Source: Acanthamoeba lenticulata
Taxonomy: Eukaryota; Discosea; Longamoebia; Acanthamoebidae
DNA length: 38,748 nucleotides
Reading direction: 5' to 3'
Assembly (NCBI GenBank): GCA_002179805.1
Contig: NAVB01000258.1
Location: 1-38,748, forward strand
The number at the start of each line of letters is the position of its first letter. The stretch's first letter is position 1. Shown piece by piece: positions 19,413-29,900 of this stretch. The notes under the pieces are model-generated. The model worked only from the letters and a program-made list of their open reading frames with translations. It was not told the origin of the DNA and did no database searches. Made by a program: the position numbers and the translations under genes.

Positions 19413-19952
19413 TCATCCGCGTCGCTCTTCTGAAGTAGACAAGGAAGTCGAGGTGGAGGTGGAGGCCGAGGCCGAAGAGACGGGGCAGGCCTTGACCTGG
19501 GCACAAAGGTTCGCTGCTCGCCACAACAGGGAGGTGAAGCTTAGGCAGCATGCTCCCAAGAGCGGCAAGCGAGACACGTACGTCCTGACTCGCCGTTGAG
19601 GATCAGGTTGGAGAGGGTGGAGACGCCCCACGAAGCCCAGCTCCTGCACTGCTCGGCGTAGTGGATGGGGGCCATGTCGCAATAGCCGTAGATCTTATCT
19701 AAGAGCTCTTGCTCGGTGGAGTTTCTCAGGGCTTGATCTTCAAGATAGGTCACCACCAACTCGCAAGCTTCCAAGCGGAAACAGTTGAGGTTAAGCCGTA
19801 ACAACAAGATTGGTCATCGGAACTGGGAGCGTACTGATGCAAAGGTAGCCCTTAAAATCGATGCCCTTCTCAGGTGCAGACTCCACGCCAGGGTTGGCGA
19901 AGGCGCCGAGGGCGAAACATGAGAGCAAACAAAAAAAGAGTTGCCACTTCAT
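19413..19952 (-). CDS. secreted saposin B-domain protein
   Basis: Small lipid-interacting secreted protein. Minus-strand exons 19952-19835, 19767-19582 and 19513-19413 join in phase to 134 residues. Residues 1-19 form a clean signal peptide (MKWQLFFCLLSCFALGAFA). One saposin domain follows with the expected six cysteines: the CITC pair before ELVVTYLED, single Cys in YGYCDM and AEQC, and two near the end in LCAQVKAC. A Ser/Thr-rich tail closes the protein. Saposin-like proteins include lysosomal sphingolipid activators as well as membrane-permeabilising proteins of amoebae; the sequence alone does not tell which applies. A second saposin domain occurs in the phosphodiesterase gene at 22747. 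Confidence 0.82.
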
Positions 19953-20436
19953 CAAGCTTTCTTTCTCAGAGAATGATTTGTTCGTTGATGTTTTCTTTCC
20001 ATTTCCCTCGTTCCTATGTAATTAGGTAAAGAGTCCTACGATGGTTCTCCTAGCTTCTCTCCCAAAAATGACGAGCAGTACCGCCAGCCAAAAACATTTG
20101 TGAATGAGATGCGTTCACTCCCTGCTGCGCAGCTAGCCGGTAAGCTCAGCGTGGCGTTTTGGGCGGCCTCAGTGTGGCCACCACGCTGGCCCTCGCGCTC
20201 CAGGGCGCTAGCGGAGGCCTACTGGCCGTCGAGCCAGGTCTCCGCATCTTGGACGAGCAGCTCGTTGCAGAGAGCAACCTGAAGCAGACTCGCCTGTCCA
20301 GTACTACCGCCTCGCTCCAGTCTCAATTCTGCTCAGGATTGCAGCACTTCCAACATAAACGGCAGGCTGCTGAAATGAACGTTTTCCTCTCCAGCGCTGA
20401 TACAGTGCCGAGGAACAGTCTTCGTGTTGGCGCAAA
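19953..20436. other. intergenic region, no supported gene
   Basis: Promoter side of the saposin gene and 3' flank of the LSM12-like gene. A plus-strand frame at about 20159-20479 stays open and has hydrophobic and helical-looking stretches, but it runs into the LSM12-like exon and shows no recognisable domain or start, so I do not call it. Confidence 0.4.
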
Positions 20437-21191
20437 CTACGCACTACCCACACAGGGCTTCTGTTGTGCGTCGACGTGAACAGGAACAAGCGTGGCGAGG
20501 ATGGTCTGCAGTCGCTGCAGGACGATCACGTTCCTTGAACGACACGAAGCGGCGTTGTAGGGCGGGTCGATCGCTGCCACGCCGCCCATAACGGTGATGA
20601 CTCCGCTGGCTTCGTCCTCTTCGTGTGGGATGCATGCCTTCTCCAAAAGCTGTCGCACGACCGCCCTCCGGGTCTGATGGGCCTCGGCGATTGCTGCCGC
20701 GTCGACGCTCGTATGCGGCGAGTCGCTGGAGGCCGGACGGAGCAGCCGCGCCACGTCGTCAACGTCGGCGATGGGCAGAGGCGCCCGCTCGGTCCCGACT
20801 GGTCGAAGAAAAACAGATTAATCGGCATGTGTTCTTTGTTGGATGAGGAGGACTTGGCGCACGTACATTCTACGGACGTTATTGCATGCGCAAGCACCAC
20901 AATGCGCTCCACCTGCTCCATTGCACCGGATTAGGATCAAGACCTGGCCAAAATCGTTAAAGATGAGACAATGAGGCGTACTACGTCATTGCCGTCCACA
21001 CTGGAGCGAAATCGAAGCAGCATGAGGTGATGCAGTTCGGGATCGACAGTGTAAAGGAAGCCCTCGAGTGGCGGGTGGCCCTTGAGGCTTCCTTTCAGGT
21101 GCACCTTCACAGCGAGACCCAAGCGCTCTACCCAGTCGACGGGCCGCTCGCCTCTTCCTTCTCCTTGCAGGCTCGTCCACCATTGTTCCAT
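20437..21191 (-). CDS. LSM12-like protein (Lsm fold plus anticodon-binding-like domain)
   Basis: Minus-strand exons 21191-20985, 20915-20867 and 20798-20437 join in phase to 205 residues; the middle exon could start at 20912 instead. The first exon reads as an Lsm-type beta sheet: LGLAVKVHLKG, then GFLYTVDPELHHLMLL, the usual turn where Sm-like folds pass a mostly hydrophobic strand, followed by VERIVVLAHAITSV in exon 2. The third exon resembles the C-terminal domain of LSM12: a long helix with AHQTRRAVVRQLLEKA, ITVMGGVAAIDPPYNAASC (the family has a V-x-I-x-PPY pattern) and VLQRLQTIL. LSM12 proteins bind RNA-associated ataxin-2 complexes in other eukaryotes. The assignment rests on motif memory. 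Confidence 0.62.
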
Positions 21192-21315
21192 CTGCGCCGC
21201 GCCATGCACAACACGGTGCTGCTCTTTGTTGTTTTTTGAAACTGTTTCGCAACTTTTCTTTACCAAAAAATAAATAAATTCTAAACAATTCAGCCATGTC
21301 GCAGCCTCCCTCCTT

Positions 21316-22073
21316 CTAGAGCTCCTCCTTGCTGGAGGACAGCACAGCCTGGACGACTTCGGTGTCATCCGCGGTGGCTTCCAGGTCGGTGGGCCACTGG
21401 CAGCCGCGCCACTGCTTCTCGAACTCGTCCTCGTTCCAGTAGTCCTGCCACCGCTTGATGCGGTACTCTTCGTCGTAGTCGATGACGGCAATGCCCTGCC
21501 AGGTCATGCGGCACGAGACGTCCTTGACGATGAGCAGGATGGTGCGCGGGAAGGCCACCGAGAAGCCCGAGATCGTGATCGGCCCAGACACGAAGGACTC
21601 CACCTGGTCAAAGGACGAGAACAACCGCTCGCGCTCGCAGTAGTTGTACATCGGGCGCTGGCCCTTCACGACGCCAGCTGTTTGGCCATTTGCATTTTAT
21701 TAATAAACAAATAAGATCAACAAATTTAAAAATAATACAATAATAAAAATATAAAAAATATTTGTAAAAGATAAGGATACAACAGAAGATGACACTTGGC
21801 AAAAGGCGTACGATTGTTCGTGGCAGTGGGGGCAGACTTGTTGCGGGCGCCAGCGGGGGACGACCACACACCGTCATCGATGAACAGATCAACAAATCGG
21901 CGGCAGTTGATGGGTTTACCGCTCAATCCACGCTCCCAGTCACGCAGCGCCAGCTTGATGTTTTCCTCGTGACTGAGTGCTGGATCACGAGCAGCCTCAA
22001 CAGCGGTCGTGCCAGCGTACAGCAGCACGATCGCCAGCAGCAGGAAGGTGGCAACGCAGGTGTGGGTAGCCAT
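21316..22073 (-). CDS. secreted NTF2/SnoaL-like fold protein
   Basis: Exons 22073-21812 and 21677-21316 on the minus strand join in phase to 207 residues. The N-terminus is a signal peptide (TFLLLAIVLLYAGTTAVEA). The mature part resembles the SnoaL/NTF2 cone fold: a first helix with LALRDWERGL, CRRFVDLFIDDGVWSSPAG, then beta strands including FVSGPITISGF, RTILLIVKDVSCRMTWQGIAVID, and a closing YRIKRWQDYWNEDEFEKQW. The fold serves enzymes and binding proteins, and no catalytic residue set can be assigned. It lies 124 bases upstream of the LSM12-like gene on the same strand and is divergent from the small protein at 22276. Confidence 0.72.
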
Positions 22074-22275
22074 CTTTCGCTTTCTATGTTCTTTTTAGAC
22101 GATGGTTTCTTGCGCTTGTTTGCGTGCCAAGTTCAGGTCTGCGGTACGAACGCGCGGTGGGGAGCAGAAGATCGAAGCGAGCGTCACGCCCATGTCTTCG
22201 CGGCTGGCTGATGACGTCACCGAGAAAATCGGACAAAATACAAGAAAAAAGACAAAATATAAGGAAGAAGGGCAC
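22074..22275. promoter_or_regulatory. divergent promoter between the NTF2-like gene and the small helical protein
   Basis: Two start codons face away from each other across about 200 bp. The right part is A-rich (CAAAATACAAGAAAAAAGAC). No specific element assigned. Confidence 0.4.
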
Positions 22276-22626
22276 ATGGACATGGCGGAGCCAGAGGAGG
22301 ACGTAGCGCAGGAGAAGCTGCGCCGGCAATTGGAGGCTGTACCGCGCCCTTGCTCTTCGCTAGTGATGGCCAGGCGGGAGAGTTGAGTGAATCAACTTCG
22401 TGGTCAACTTCTTTTTGGGCAGGTGGCGCTGCAGGTGGGGGCAGTGCAAGAGGTCGTGGCACGGCAGGCGCTCGATGTGGCACGCCTGTCCGATGCCGTG
22501 GTGGAGCACCAGGGCTTTCTCCGAGCGTGGCGCGACCTGCTCCGAGCGCAGTTGACCGCTGCCCCAGCGTCCGTCCCAGCTGATGGACGTCGCCCAAGCC
22601 ACGGACAAGAAGACGACAGCATGTGA
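22276..22626 (+). CDS. small helical (coiled-coil) protein, unknown
   Basis: Two exons, 22276-22338 and 22423-22626, with a GT-AG intron in phase 0, encode 88 residues. The first 70 residues are almost entirely helix-forming with heptad-like hydrophobic spacing (EKLRRQLEA, then VALQVGAVQEVVARQALDV and FLRAWRDLLRAQL); the tail is polar and ends HGQEDDSM. Such short coiled coils are typical of subunits of tethering or kinetochore complexes, but no family is recognised. The intron position and open frame on this strand favour it over the several overlapping frames on the other strand. Confidence 0.5.
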
Positions 22627-22746
22627 CCAAGTGGTTGCTCTGTGGGAGAGCACTCTAAAGGCCGACTAACGTTGACGCCCTTGCGGTACCGTACGTGGCC
22701 AATGGCAACTCAGCAATAAAGGAGCCCTCAACACTTCGCCCGGCAC

Positions 22747-24822
22747 ATGAGGAGGATGAGGTGCCTGGCTTGTCTAGCAGTCGTCGCCTTGCTTGGCTTG
22801 CTCTTCGTGGCCGCCGTTGCCGCTTCGCCCAAGCAGAAGGAACAGGTGCGCAACTTCTTACACGAGTCGTTTGCACTGCACGAAGGCGTGGATGGAGATG
22901 GCCACTTGGCGCCTTCACCTGCCTGGGAGTGCGACGTGTGTGAGGCGTTGGTCGAAGAAATCGTGCCCATTTTGAACGTTAATCGTTCAATGGGGGAAAC
23001 GCGATTTCATCGCGAGATGGATGATATTTGTGTTCGCTTCTTCGAAGATGTGGACACATGGCTCATTGGCTTCTGCCAGTACATCATATCCTTCCTTCCC
23101 TGCCCCTTTCACCTCCTTCCACCGTACCTCAATACGCTTCATGAAGATCAAGAGTGCCCCCACTCAAAATGAGAGCGCTACGTTGACGCAAATGGTCTGG
23201 AGTTTTACGAGATCATCGTCAAGAGGCAGCAGCCCGAGCGGGCGTGCGCCCTGCTGGGCTACTGCGCAGCGGGCCAGCCGCTGCCGCCACGACCAGTCGC
23301 CACCGCCCACAACACCCACCAGGGCCCTGAGGACGGTGACTGGGCGTTCGTGGTGACCTCCGACATGCACGTTGGGCAGAAGACCGACAACGTGCGATCC
23401 TATCCACCTTGCAACAATGGTCTGATCAACACTGCTGATGGTGGTGATCATCGTCCTCGACTCGCAGGCACCCTGGCTCAACCGGGTGACGATTGACAAG
23501 ATCAACAGCCTCGTGCAGCGCGAGAACGTCAAGATGGTCTTTATCACGGGTGAGCTGTTTCTCCTTCTCAATGCATTGCCAGGATCCACCCAGGACCATC
23601 ATCCTCACCATCATGGCTCTCGCCACCACCAGGTGACATCACCAACTCGGCCATGCCGGAGCAGTGGGCCGAAGCCAAGGCGATGCTGGCGGGCCTGCGC
23701 GTGCCCTACGTGCCGGTCCTGGGCAACCACGACATCTGGAGCTACAACGCCACCTACGAGGCGCCCGGCCCGACGGGCGACTTCCAGTTCGCGGCCACGT
23801 TCAAGGACGTGTTGGCCGACCCGCGCATCCCGGCGGCGGTGCACTTCACCTACAACAACCGGACCTCGTTCAACCCCGACCACGGCATCGTCTCCTGGTT
23901 CCAGGTTCGGAATCATCCTCTTGAGATGATCAAGTTGTTATGGAAGGCTCTTCTTCTCTTGTGGCTGACGCCTCCCGCTACGCGCAGAACTGGGAGCTGC
24001 AGCTGGACGACTTTGTCTTCTTCGGGCTCGATTGGATCAGTCGGTTCGTCCTCTTGTGTTGTAGTTTCCGGCTTTGTCGTAGTTGTTGTTGACGCTGGCC
24101 AAAGCGCACACGCGGTGAGCGAGCTGGGCTACAAGGGCGGCTGGCCAGGCGCGGCGCTGCAGGACTTCCCCGGCGGCACCTTCCCGTGGCTGCAGCAGCG
24201 GTGCTCCTTCATCTCCACTTGCCCCTTCATCATCAGCATCATCATCCAGCCTCACATTCACCTTCTGCTGCCCATTCTCACACATGGCCATCACATCAGC
24301 CTCAAGGCGCTGCGAGACGACAACAGGACGGTGGTGTTCCTCCAGCACCACCCGTTCGCGATGCCCCTCTTCATCCCCGAGGCCATCTACTCCTTCGCCT
24401 ACGCGGTAAGCTCCATATCATCCATAATAAATCCAAAATAAAATAAAATAAAATAAAATAAAATAAAATACCTACTTGATGTCCGCGTCTCACTTTCCAT
24501 CTGTAGGACAAGATGAGGATCCGAGAGCTGACGCGGGCCAACGGGCGGCCGGACAAGTACTGGGGCGTCCTCGCCGGCCACCTCCACATCTGGTTCGACG
24601 GCCTGGCCTTCTCGGGGGACCAGCAGCGGCACGTCGTCTTCCTCCATGATGTCCTTGCGCATCCCTTCATGCTATCGTATCTTGCCCCTGACGGCAGGGG
24701 CAACTCTGAGCAGGCAGTGGCTGACCGAGGCCAGCAAGGTCGGGTCCGCCTTCACGCTCGTCCGCGTGCGCCAAGGTCGCATTGTGTCGCTCGAGAAGCT
24801 CTTTGGCTACGACTACGAGTAG
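22747..24822 (+). CDS. saposin-metallophosphoesterase, acid sphingomyelinase-like
   Basis: Secreted or lysosomal phosphodiesterase; family members cleave sphingomyelin or related phosphodiesters. The signal peptide is at residues 1-26 (LAVVALLGLLFVAAVAA). Exon 1 (22747-23078) and the start of exon 2 (to 23391) hold a saposin B domain with Cys pairs in CDVCEALV, DDICVRFF, GFC and CALLGYC. The metallophosphatase part uses exons 23468-23549, 23633-23904, 23988-24043, 24105-24200, 24300-24405, 24507-24650 and 24718-24822. All metal-site blocks are there: SDMHVG, ITGDI, LGNHDIWSYN, FLQHHPF and AGHLHIW. The exon 1-2 junction (about 23079-23175) does not keep the frame with any GT-AG pair I can find; the last donor (GTCCTT at 24651) is weak. 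It converges on APC10 with a 74-bp gap. Confidence 0.85.
24434..24470. repeat. (AAAAT)n microsatellite in the phosphodiesterase intron
   Basis: About seven AAAAT units in the intron 24406-24506, ending at ACC TAC. The tract is non-coding and likely length-variable. Confidence 0.85.
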
Positions 24823-24896
24823 ACGGAACAGACCGGCCAGCGGTGAACGAACATGGTGATGTGTTTGAAATTATAAACAAAAAAGAAGGAGAAGAA

Positions 24897-25955
24897 CTAG
24901 CGGATGATCGAAAACATGGAGAGCTCAGAGGTGTCGAAGTGGGGCATCTCCACCACTGTGTGGCCCGTCGCTTGTCTATCAGGAGAAAGAGAGAAGAGGG
25001 GGGGGGGCAACCACAGTAAGTTAGTGTTTGGTGAGAGTGGTGCGCCAAGCAAGGGACCGCAAGAGAGTGAGCGCTGTACCGGCCAGGGCCAAACACTTTG
25101 ACCTGCCGCACGTGCGAATCGCGGCCATTCTGGTGGTTGGCCAGGATGGCCACTTGGACCAGGTGACCGAACACGGTCCTGCCGCCATCACCGGCCGAGA
25201 CAAAAGGTCAATCATCTCGAACATGTATGCACACAGTGCAACTGCGCACCCAGGCTCGTCACTCAGTGGGATGTGAACCCAGCCGGTGGGCTCCTCGACC
25301 TCGACCGTCTTGACGTCCTGTGCAAGCATGAACCTCCCCGTTAGACCGGCGAGACCGCTCGGGACGACAAGGAGAAGGAAGCGTACCCGGAGGTCGTGGA
25401 AGGTGGTGCCCACGCGAATGCTCATCTGGCATGGAGTGTAGCTTTCGTCCTGCGCGAAGGACAGGTAGAGCGATACTTGCTGGCCGGGGGCAAGGTCAGC
25501 AGCTTCTTTGCCATCACCATCAATGCAGGGAAGGATCGGAACTCAACAAGCACCTCAACGCAGAGCCGGCGGTGCCACTGGATGTTGATGGTGTGTGGCT
25601 GTGGTCCATCAGACCTAGAAGCAAGAGGTGCGTGGTGGCATCAGGCGGAGAAGGCGCGTGTAGTGGTGGGAGGTCGGGTGTGTAACTGCCAGTAGGTGTC
25701 GAGGTTGTCATCGCGCAACTGTTCGATACCGAAGCCTGGTTTCGCGCTCGAAAGCGACCAACAGGCCTCACGGCCCACTTCAACCAGGCGCCCTCCCTCC
25801 AAGAGCTCAACGTCTTCGAATTCCTCCTCTGCACAAAATTCAAAGTGAATTTGAAGTTAATCGAGAAAGGAAGAAACAAGCAAGTAAGGGTAGGCCGCAC
25901 CTCCCTGCAGGGAACCTTCCAGCTCTTCCGGCGCTACAGGTCGGAACTGAGCCAT
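24897..25955 (-). CDS. APC10: APC10/Doc1, anaphase-promoting complex subunit 10
   Basis: Substrate-recognition co-receptor of the anaphase-promoting complex (E3 ubiquitin ligase), acting with Cdc20/Cdh1 on D-box proteins. Seven minus-strand exons join in phase: 25955-25901, 25828-25687, 25614-25554, 25479-25387, 25317-25250, 25178-25080 and 24975-24897, giving 198 residues (human about 185). The DOC domain is unmistakable: [60 protein letters not shown] and [23 protein letters not shown]. The protein ends SMFSIIR, so the C-terminal Ile-Arg tail that docks on TPR subunits of the complex is conserved. Its last exon is only 79 nt and carries this tail alone. Confidence 0.94.
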
Positions 25956-26977
25956 GTTGCGTGTGCGAAAGCTTGCAGTTTCCCGCCTTTTTTGTAACTC
26001 AGCCTTTTTATTTCTATTTGAATTTCTGAGTTTCTTTTTCCTTTTAGTTTTCGTTACCTCCTGATGGCGCGGACAGCCGTTGGAGCGTGCCCGTTGAAGG
26101 ACTGCGCTGGGGCCTTCGCTGGCTGCCGTGACATAGGTGTCCTCGTCCACAGTTTCATTCGTCCACATCCTCATGGTGAGTGCTGCAAGCTGCTCGGTTC
26201 CCACAGCATAAAAAGAAAAAAGTGCAGCTGTGATGGCCTCGGTTGGAGTGACACGTAGGCGCAAGAATTCCCTCGCGGCATGTGGATCAGCCCTTTTCTC
26301 CCTGATAACAGTTGCCAAGCGAAAACACCTGGCCAAGATGGATCGTAACCGATGAAGCCTGCACTCCTTCCCGTGAGGCTTTGGGTCGCAATTTGTGTCG
26401 CGGTAGGTAGTCGTCATTTATGACATCTGCGGCCTATCAGCGATCTTCTTGACTTGTCCATCAAACAGCAAAAGGGCACGTGCAGTGAGAACCTGGTGTT
26501 CATAGGGTGCCGATCCACATAAATAGGAACTGTCAAATGATACCTCCCGATCAAGCGCGATGTTTACTTGACCACCAGGATGCATGTGAGGCGTTTTACT
26601 GGGCTTGCTGCTGCTTGACGAAAACAACAAGCCAGAACAATGTGTGCCTGCAGTCTAGATGGCAAGTGTGTCGTCCATTCTACAGTAAAACTACTTTTTG
26701 GGCGACAGTTGACTTGACCACCCAACACACCGCGGCTTGTTACAATGGCTCCTCAGCTCGGTGCCCCTGTAATTCCTGGGGATCAACACTGGGGTACATT
26801 ACCAATTTGATATTCTCGTAGCTTGGTCGTCGCTGATTGGGCGTGCTTGACAACAACTCTACGGTTCCTATGATGCAGCTCGTGGTAACCCCGGCTGGAG
26901 GCGCACCTTGCGGGCGCGACCTTTCAGTTTGCATAAAGTAACTCACACACTCTCCACCGCCAAGTTCACCGCCAGTC
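25956..26977. promoter_or_regulatory. 1-kb divergent intergenic region between APC10 and receptor copy 1
   Basis: No gene supported. Several frames of 60-190 codons are open on the minus strand (for example at 25857-26417 and 26740-26985), but they show no domain, no splice-consistent partner and a composition unlike the neighbours. It probably holds two promoters and leaders. AT- and T-rich bases at about 25990-26055 lie near the APC10 start. Confidence 0.4.
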
Positions 26978-29900
26978 ATGGCCACCTCCGCCGCGAACCT
27001 CTGCCTCTTGAGCTTGGGGCTTTATCTCTTGGCCACCCACGTTGTCTTTGTCAATGGTGAGACCATCTTTGAGCTCTTACTTCTCTCTTCTTTCTGATTT
27101 GAACTATCAACAACCCACACGAACAGGAGCGGTGAGCACGCGGCTGTATGGCGACGGCACGGCCAACGCAGTAGAAATCATGAACGCATGGGCAAACAGC
27201 TACACCTATGACCGTGACGACGTCAAGTGCGTGCCTCCTGCTCTTACCGAAAGATGGTGGAAGGGTTGATCTTCTCACTTTGGTGCACTTGCAGCGTCTC
27301 CTACGCTGGTCGTGGCACGGCGTCGGCTCTTGCGTCATACGCCATACAAAAAGCGGTGCGTTGTGTCAAACTTCAAGTTTGGCGAGTGGTGCAACATGTT
27401 CATATTTTTAAATTTCGAATTATCTGGGCAACTACAGGACTTCGTCGGGTTGGACAGGGCGGTTCCGGCCAACTTTACCACAATCCGAGGCGGAGAGATC
27501 ATCCAGTTTCCGCTCTATGGGCAGGCCTTAGTGCTGACCTATCACCTGGACACCCTCAACAACGCCTCCGACCCCTTCCTTGTACCGACCCTCTTCATCA
27601 CATCATCTCATTCTTGAGTACAAATTTGTTTACGGGTCAATGCGTAGGTGCTGGACCGAGAGACGGTGGGCCTCATCTGGGCGGGCAACATCACCATGTG
27701 GAACGACTCGCGCATCGCCGCTCTCAATCCGATCATCGCCTCCAAGCTGCCCAAGACCGCCATCCTCCTGGGCTTCTACGATGACAGCGTCATCTCGACC
27801 TCAGGTGTCTTCCAGGAGGCTCTCTCCCGCTTCAGCGACGTGTTTCGGGACTCGTTTGCTGCGGCCAATAACACGTTCGCCGGCATGCCGCCTGCGCTGT
27901 CGGGGAGGGCAGTCGACGCCGGCACGGCCAGTGCTCGCATCACTTGGCTGCAGGTTTGACCCCTTCCCCCCCCCCAGCCGAAAGGACCCTTCAAGGCTGC
28001 TTGTGCTGAAGCTGGCAACACAAAAGAACACACCGAACAGCATGACATTCCTGCGCAAGGTCGACTGCGACTCTGCGGGCCTGCCGTTGGTCAACATGAT
28101 CAACAAGGCCGGCCACCTGGTCACGCCTGGCGTGGACTCTGTCCAAGCCGCCGTGGAGCAGTTCACGGCGACCTACAGCGCGGGCAACCTGACAGTGGAC
28201 ATCTCCGACGCGGCGGGCAACGAATCGTGGCCGCTGGCCTACATGACCTTCATTCTGCTCAACCGGAGCATCACGGCGCTGGACTGCACCAACATCGAGG
28301 AGCTCATCCGCTTCGTCGCCTGGATCCAGACCAACGACGCGTACCTTTTCCTCTCATCGCCCTCAGCCCACGGGATGTCTGGTTGGCTAACATGACGGTC
28401 AGGGCGTCGTCGTTGGCCATCGCCAATGACTTGGTGCCACTGCCCGACGGCGTACGCAAGGACGTGCTCGATCTCATCCCAGGCATCACGTGCAACGGCG
28501 AGCCGGCACTCAACACATCATACCTCATCGGCGCCGGTCTGCCGCTGCCCATCTACACGGCCTGGGCCGTGGGCCAGTCGACCAGCGCAGCCGAGATCAA
28601 GTACTACGAGGCCACGTCGCTGCAGGCCAAGAGCCAGCTGGAGACCTTTGACGAGCACTTTGGCACGACGAGCAACGGCCTTACCGAGGAGTGGTACACG
28701 GCCACTCCTGACGTGGCCCTCATGCCCGCCGTTGTTTACGCCGTCGTCCCCGGTACGTCCGGCCTTGCCTTGTCCATCTTCCAAGCTTGGCAACGTTGCT
28801 GACTTTGCGGTCAATGGCAGGCTACAACTTGAACGAGCTGACTTCTCAACAGCTCGAGCTGGTGCTGAACGCCGATGTACTGTCGGGCATCTTCCTGGGC
28901 AACATCACCATGTGGAACGACCCCCAAATCCAGACCATCAACTCGCCCGCCACGGCGGCAGCCCTGCCCGCACGCCCTATCCGCATCATCACCGCGTCGA
29001 CCAGCTCCGAAGCGGAGCTGCTGTTCACGACCATGTTGAGCGCTCTGGTGCCCGAGTTTGCCGACAAGGTCGGCGCGTCGGACGTGGCCATCTTCCCCAC
29101 TGACTCGTTTAACACGTCGCTCCGCTCGGACACCTACTCGGACTTGGTGACCCTCCTGGGCGAAACTGCCGACAGCCTGGCCTTTATCAACCTCTACGAC
29201 GCCCTGCTCGTACGTTGTCCTTCGCCACTTGACCCGCCTAGCTTGCCGGCTAACCGTAGAGGCCGCGGATCGCGTCACATAGACGCCCACAGTGGACCCG
29301 GCGAGCCTGCCCAACCAAGACGGCGTCGTGGTCAAGCCCAACGTCACTTCTACCACGGCCGCCCTGAATTACTACTTGACCACCACGGCGGACCCCGACT
29401 TTGCGGGCGTCGTTCTCAGTACGTGAATCCGCCAGCTGACGTTTGTTGTGGCTGCGAATTCACTTGGCTGCAATACCTTAAGTAGGCAAAACAAACGACA
29501 GCTGGCCGCTGGTGACCTTTGGCTCCTTCCTCTACCGCAGCCAGACCATGGACGACTGCACCAAGGCCGCCGCGCTGGCCTCCTTCCTGCTCTACACGCA
29601 GACCGACCCTCAGGCCCTGCGGTCGGCCACTCGGCAGGGCTTCATCGTGGCGGCCGAGGCCGATGAGGGCCTCAAGCGGCGGTTCTTCAAGCAGCTGAAG
29701 GCCTTCACGTGCGACGGCGTGGCCGTGAGCTCCGTGGCCAACTGCATCACCGACGCCGGCGACCTCTGCTCGGGCGTCGGCACCTGCGTGGACAACGCGT
29801 GTGTGTGCGACGCCGGGCGCACTGGCCAGTATTGCCAACAGTTTGTGTCGACCAGCTCGAGCAGCGATACCGCCACCATCGCCATCGGTACTCAGCCCCC

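Noticed and set aside
18470..19504. Long minus-strand open frame opposite the epimerase gene
   Set aside because: It is a shadow of GC-rich codon bias on the coding strand; it shows no domain, while the plus strand has a clear Rossmann protein with in-phase introns.
20159..20479. Plus-strand frame of 106 codons upstream of the LSM12-like stop
   Set aside because: No domain, no convincing start, and it overlaps the conserved minus-strand LSM12-like exon.
25857..26417. Minus-strand frame overlapping the APC10 start and first intron
   Set aside because: It shares the APC10 exon 1 by chance in another extent, contains a Lys/Arg/Asn-rich AT-derived part and has no family resemblance.
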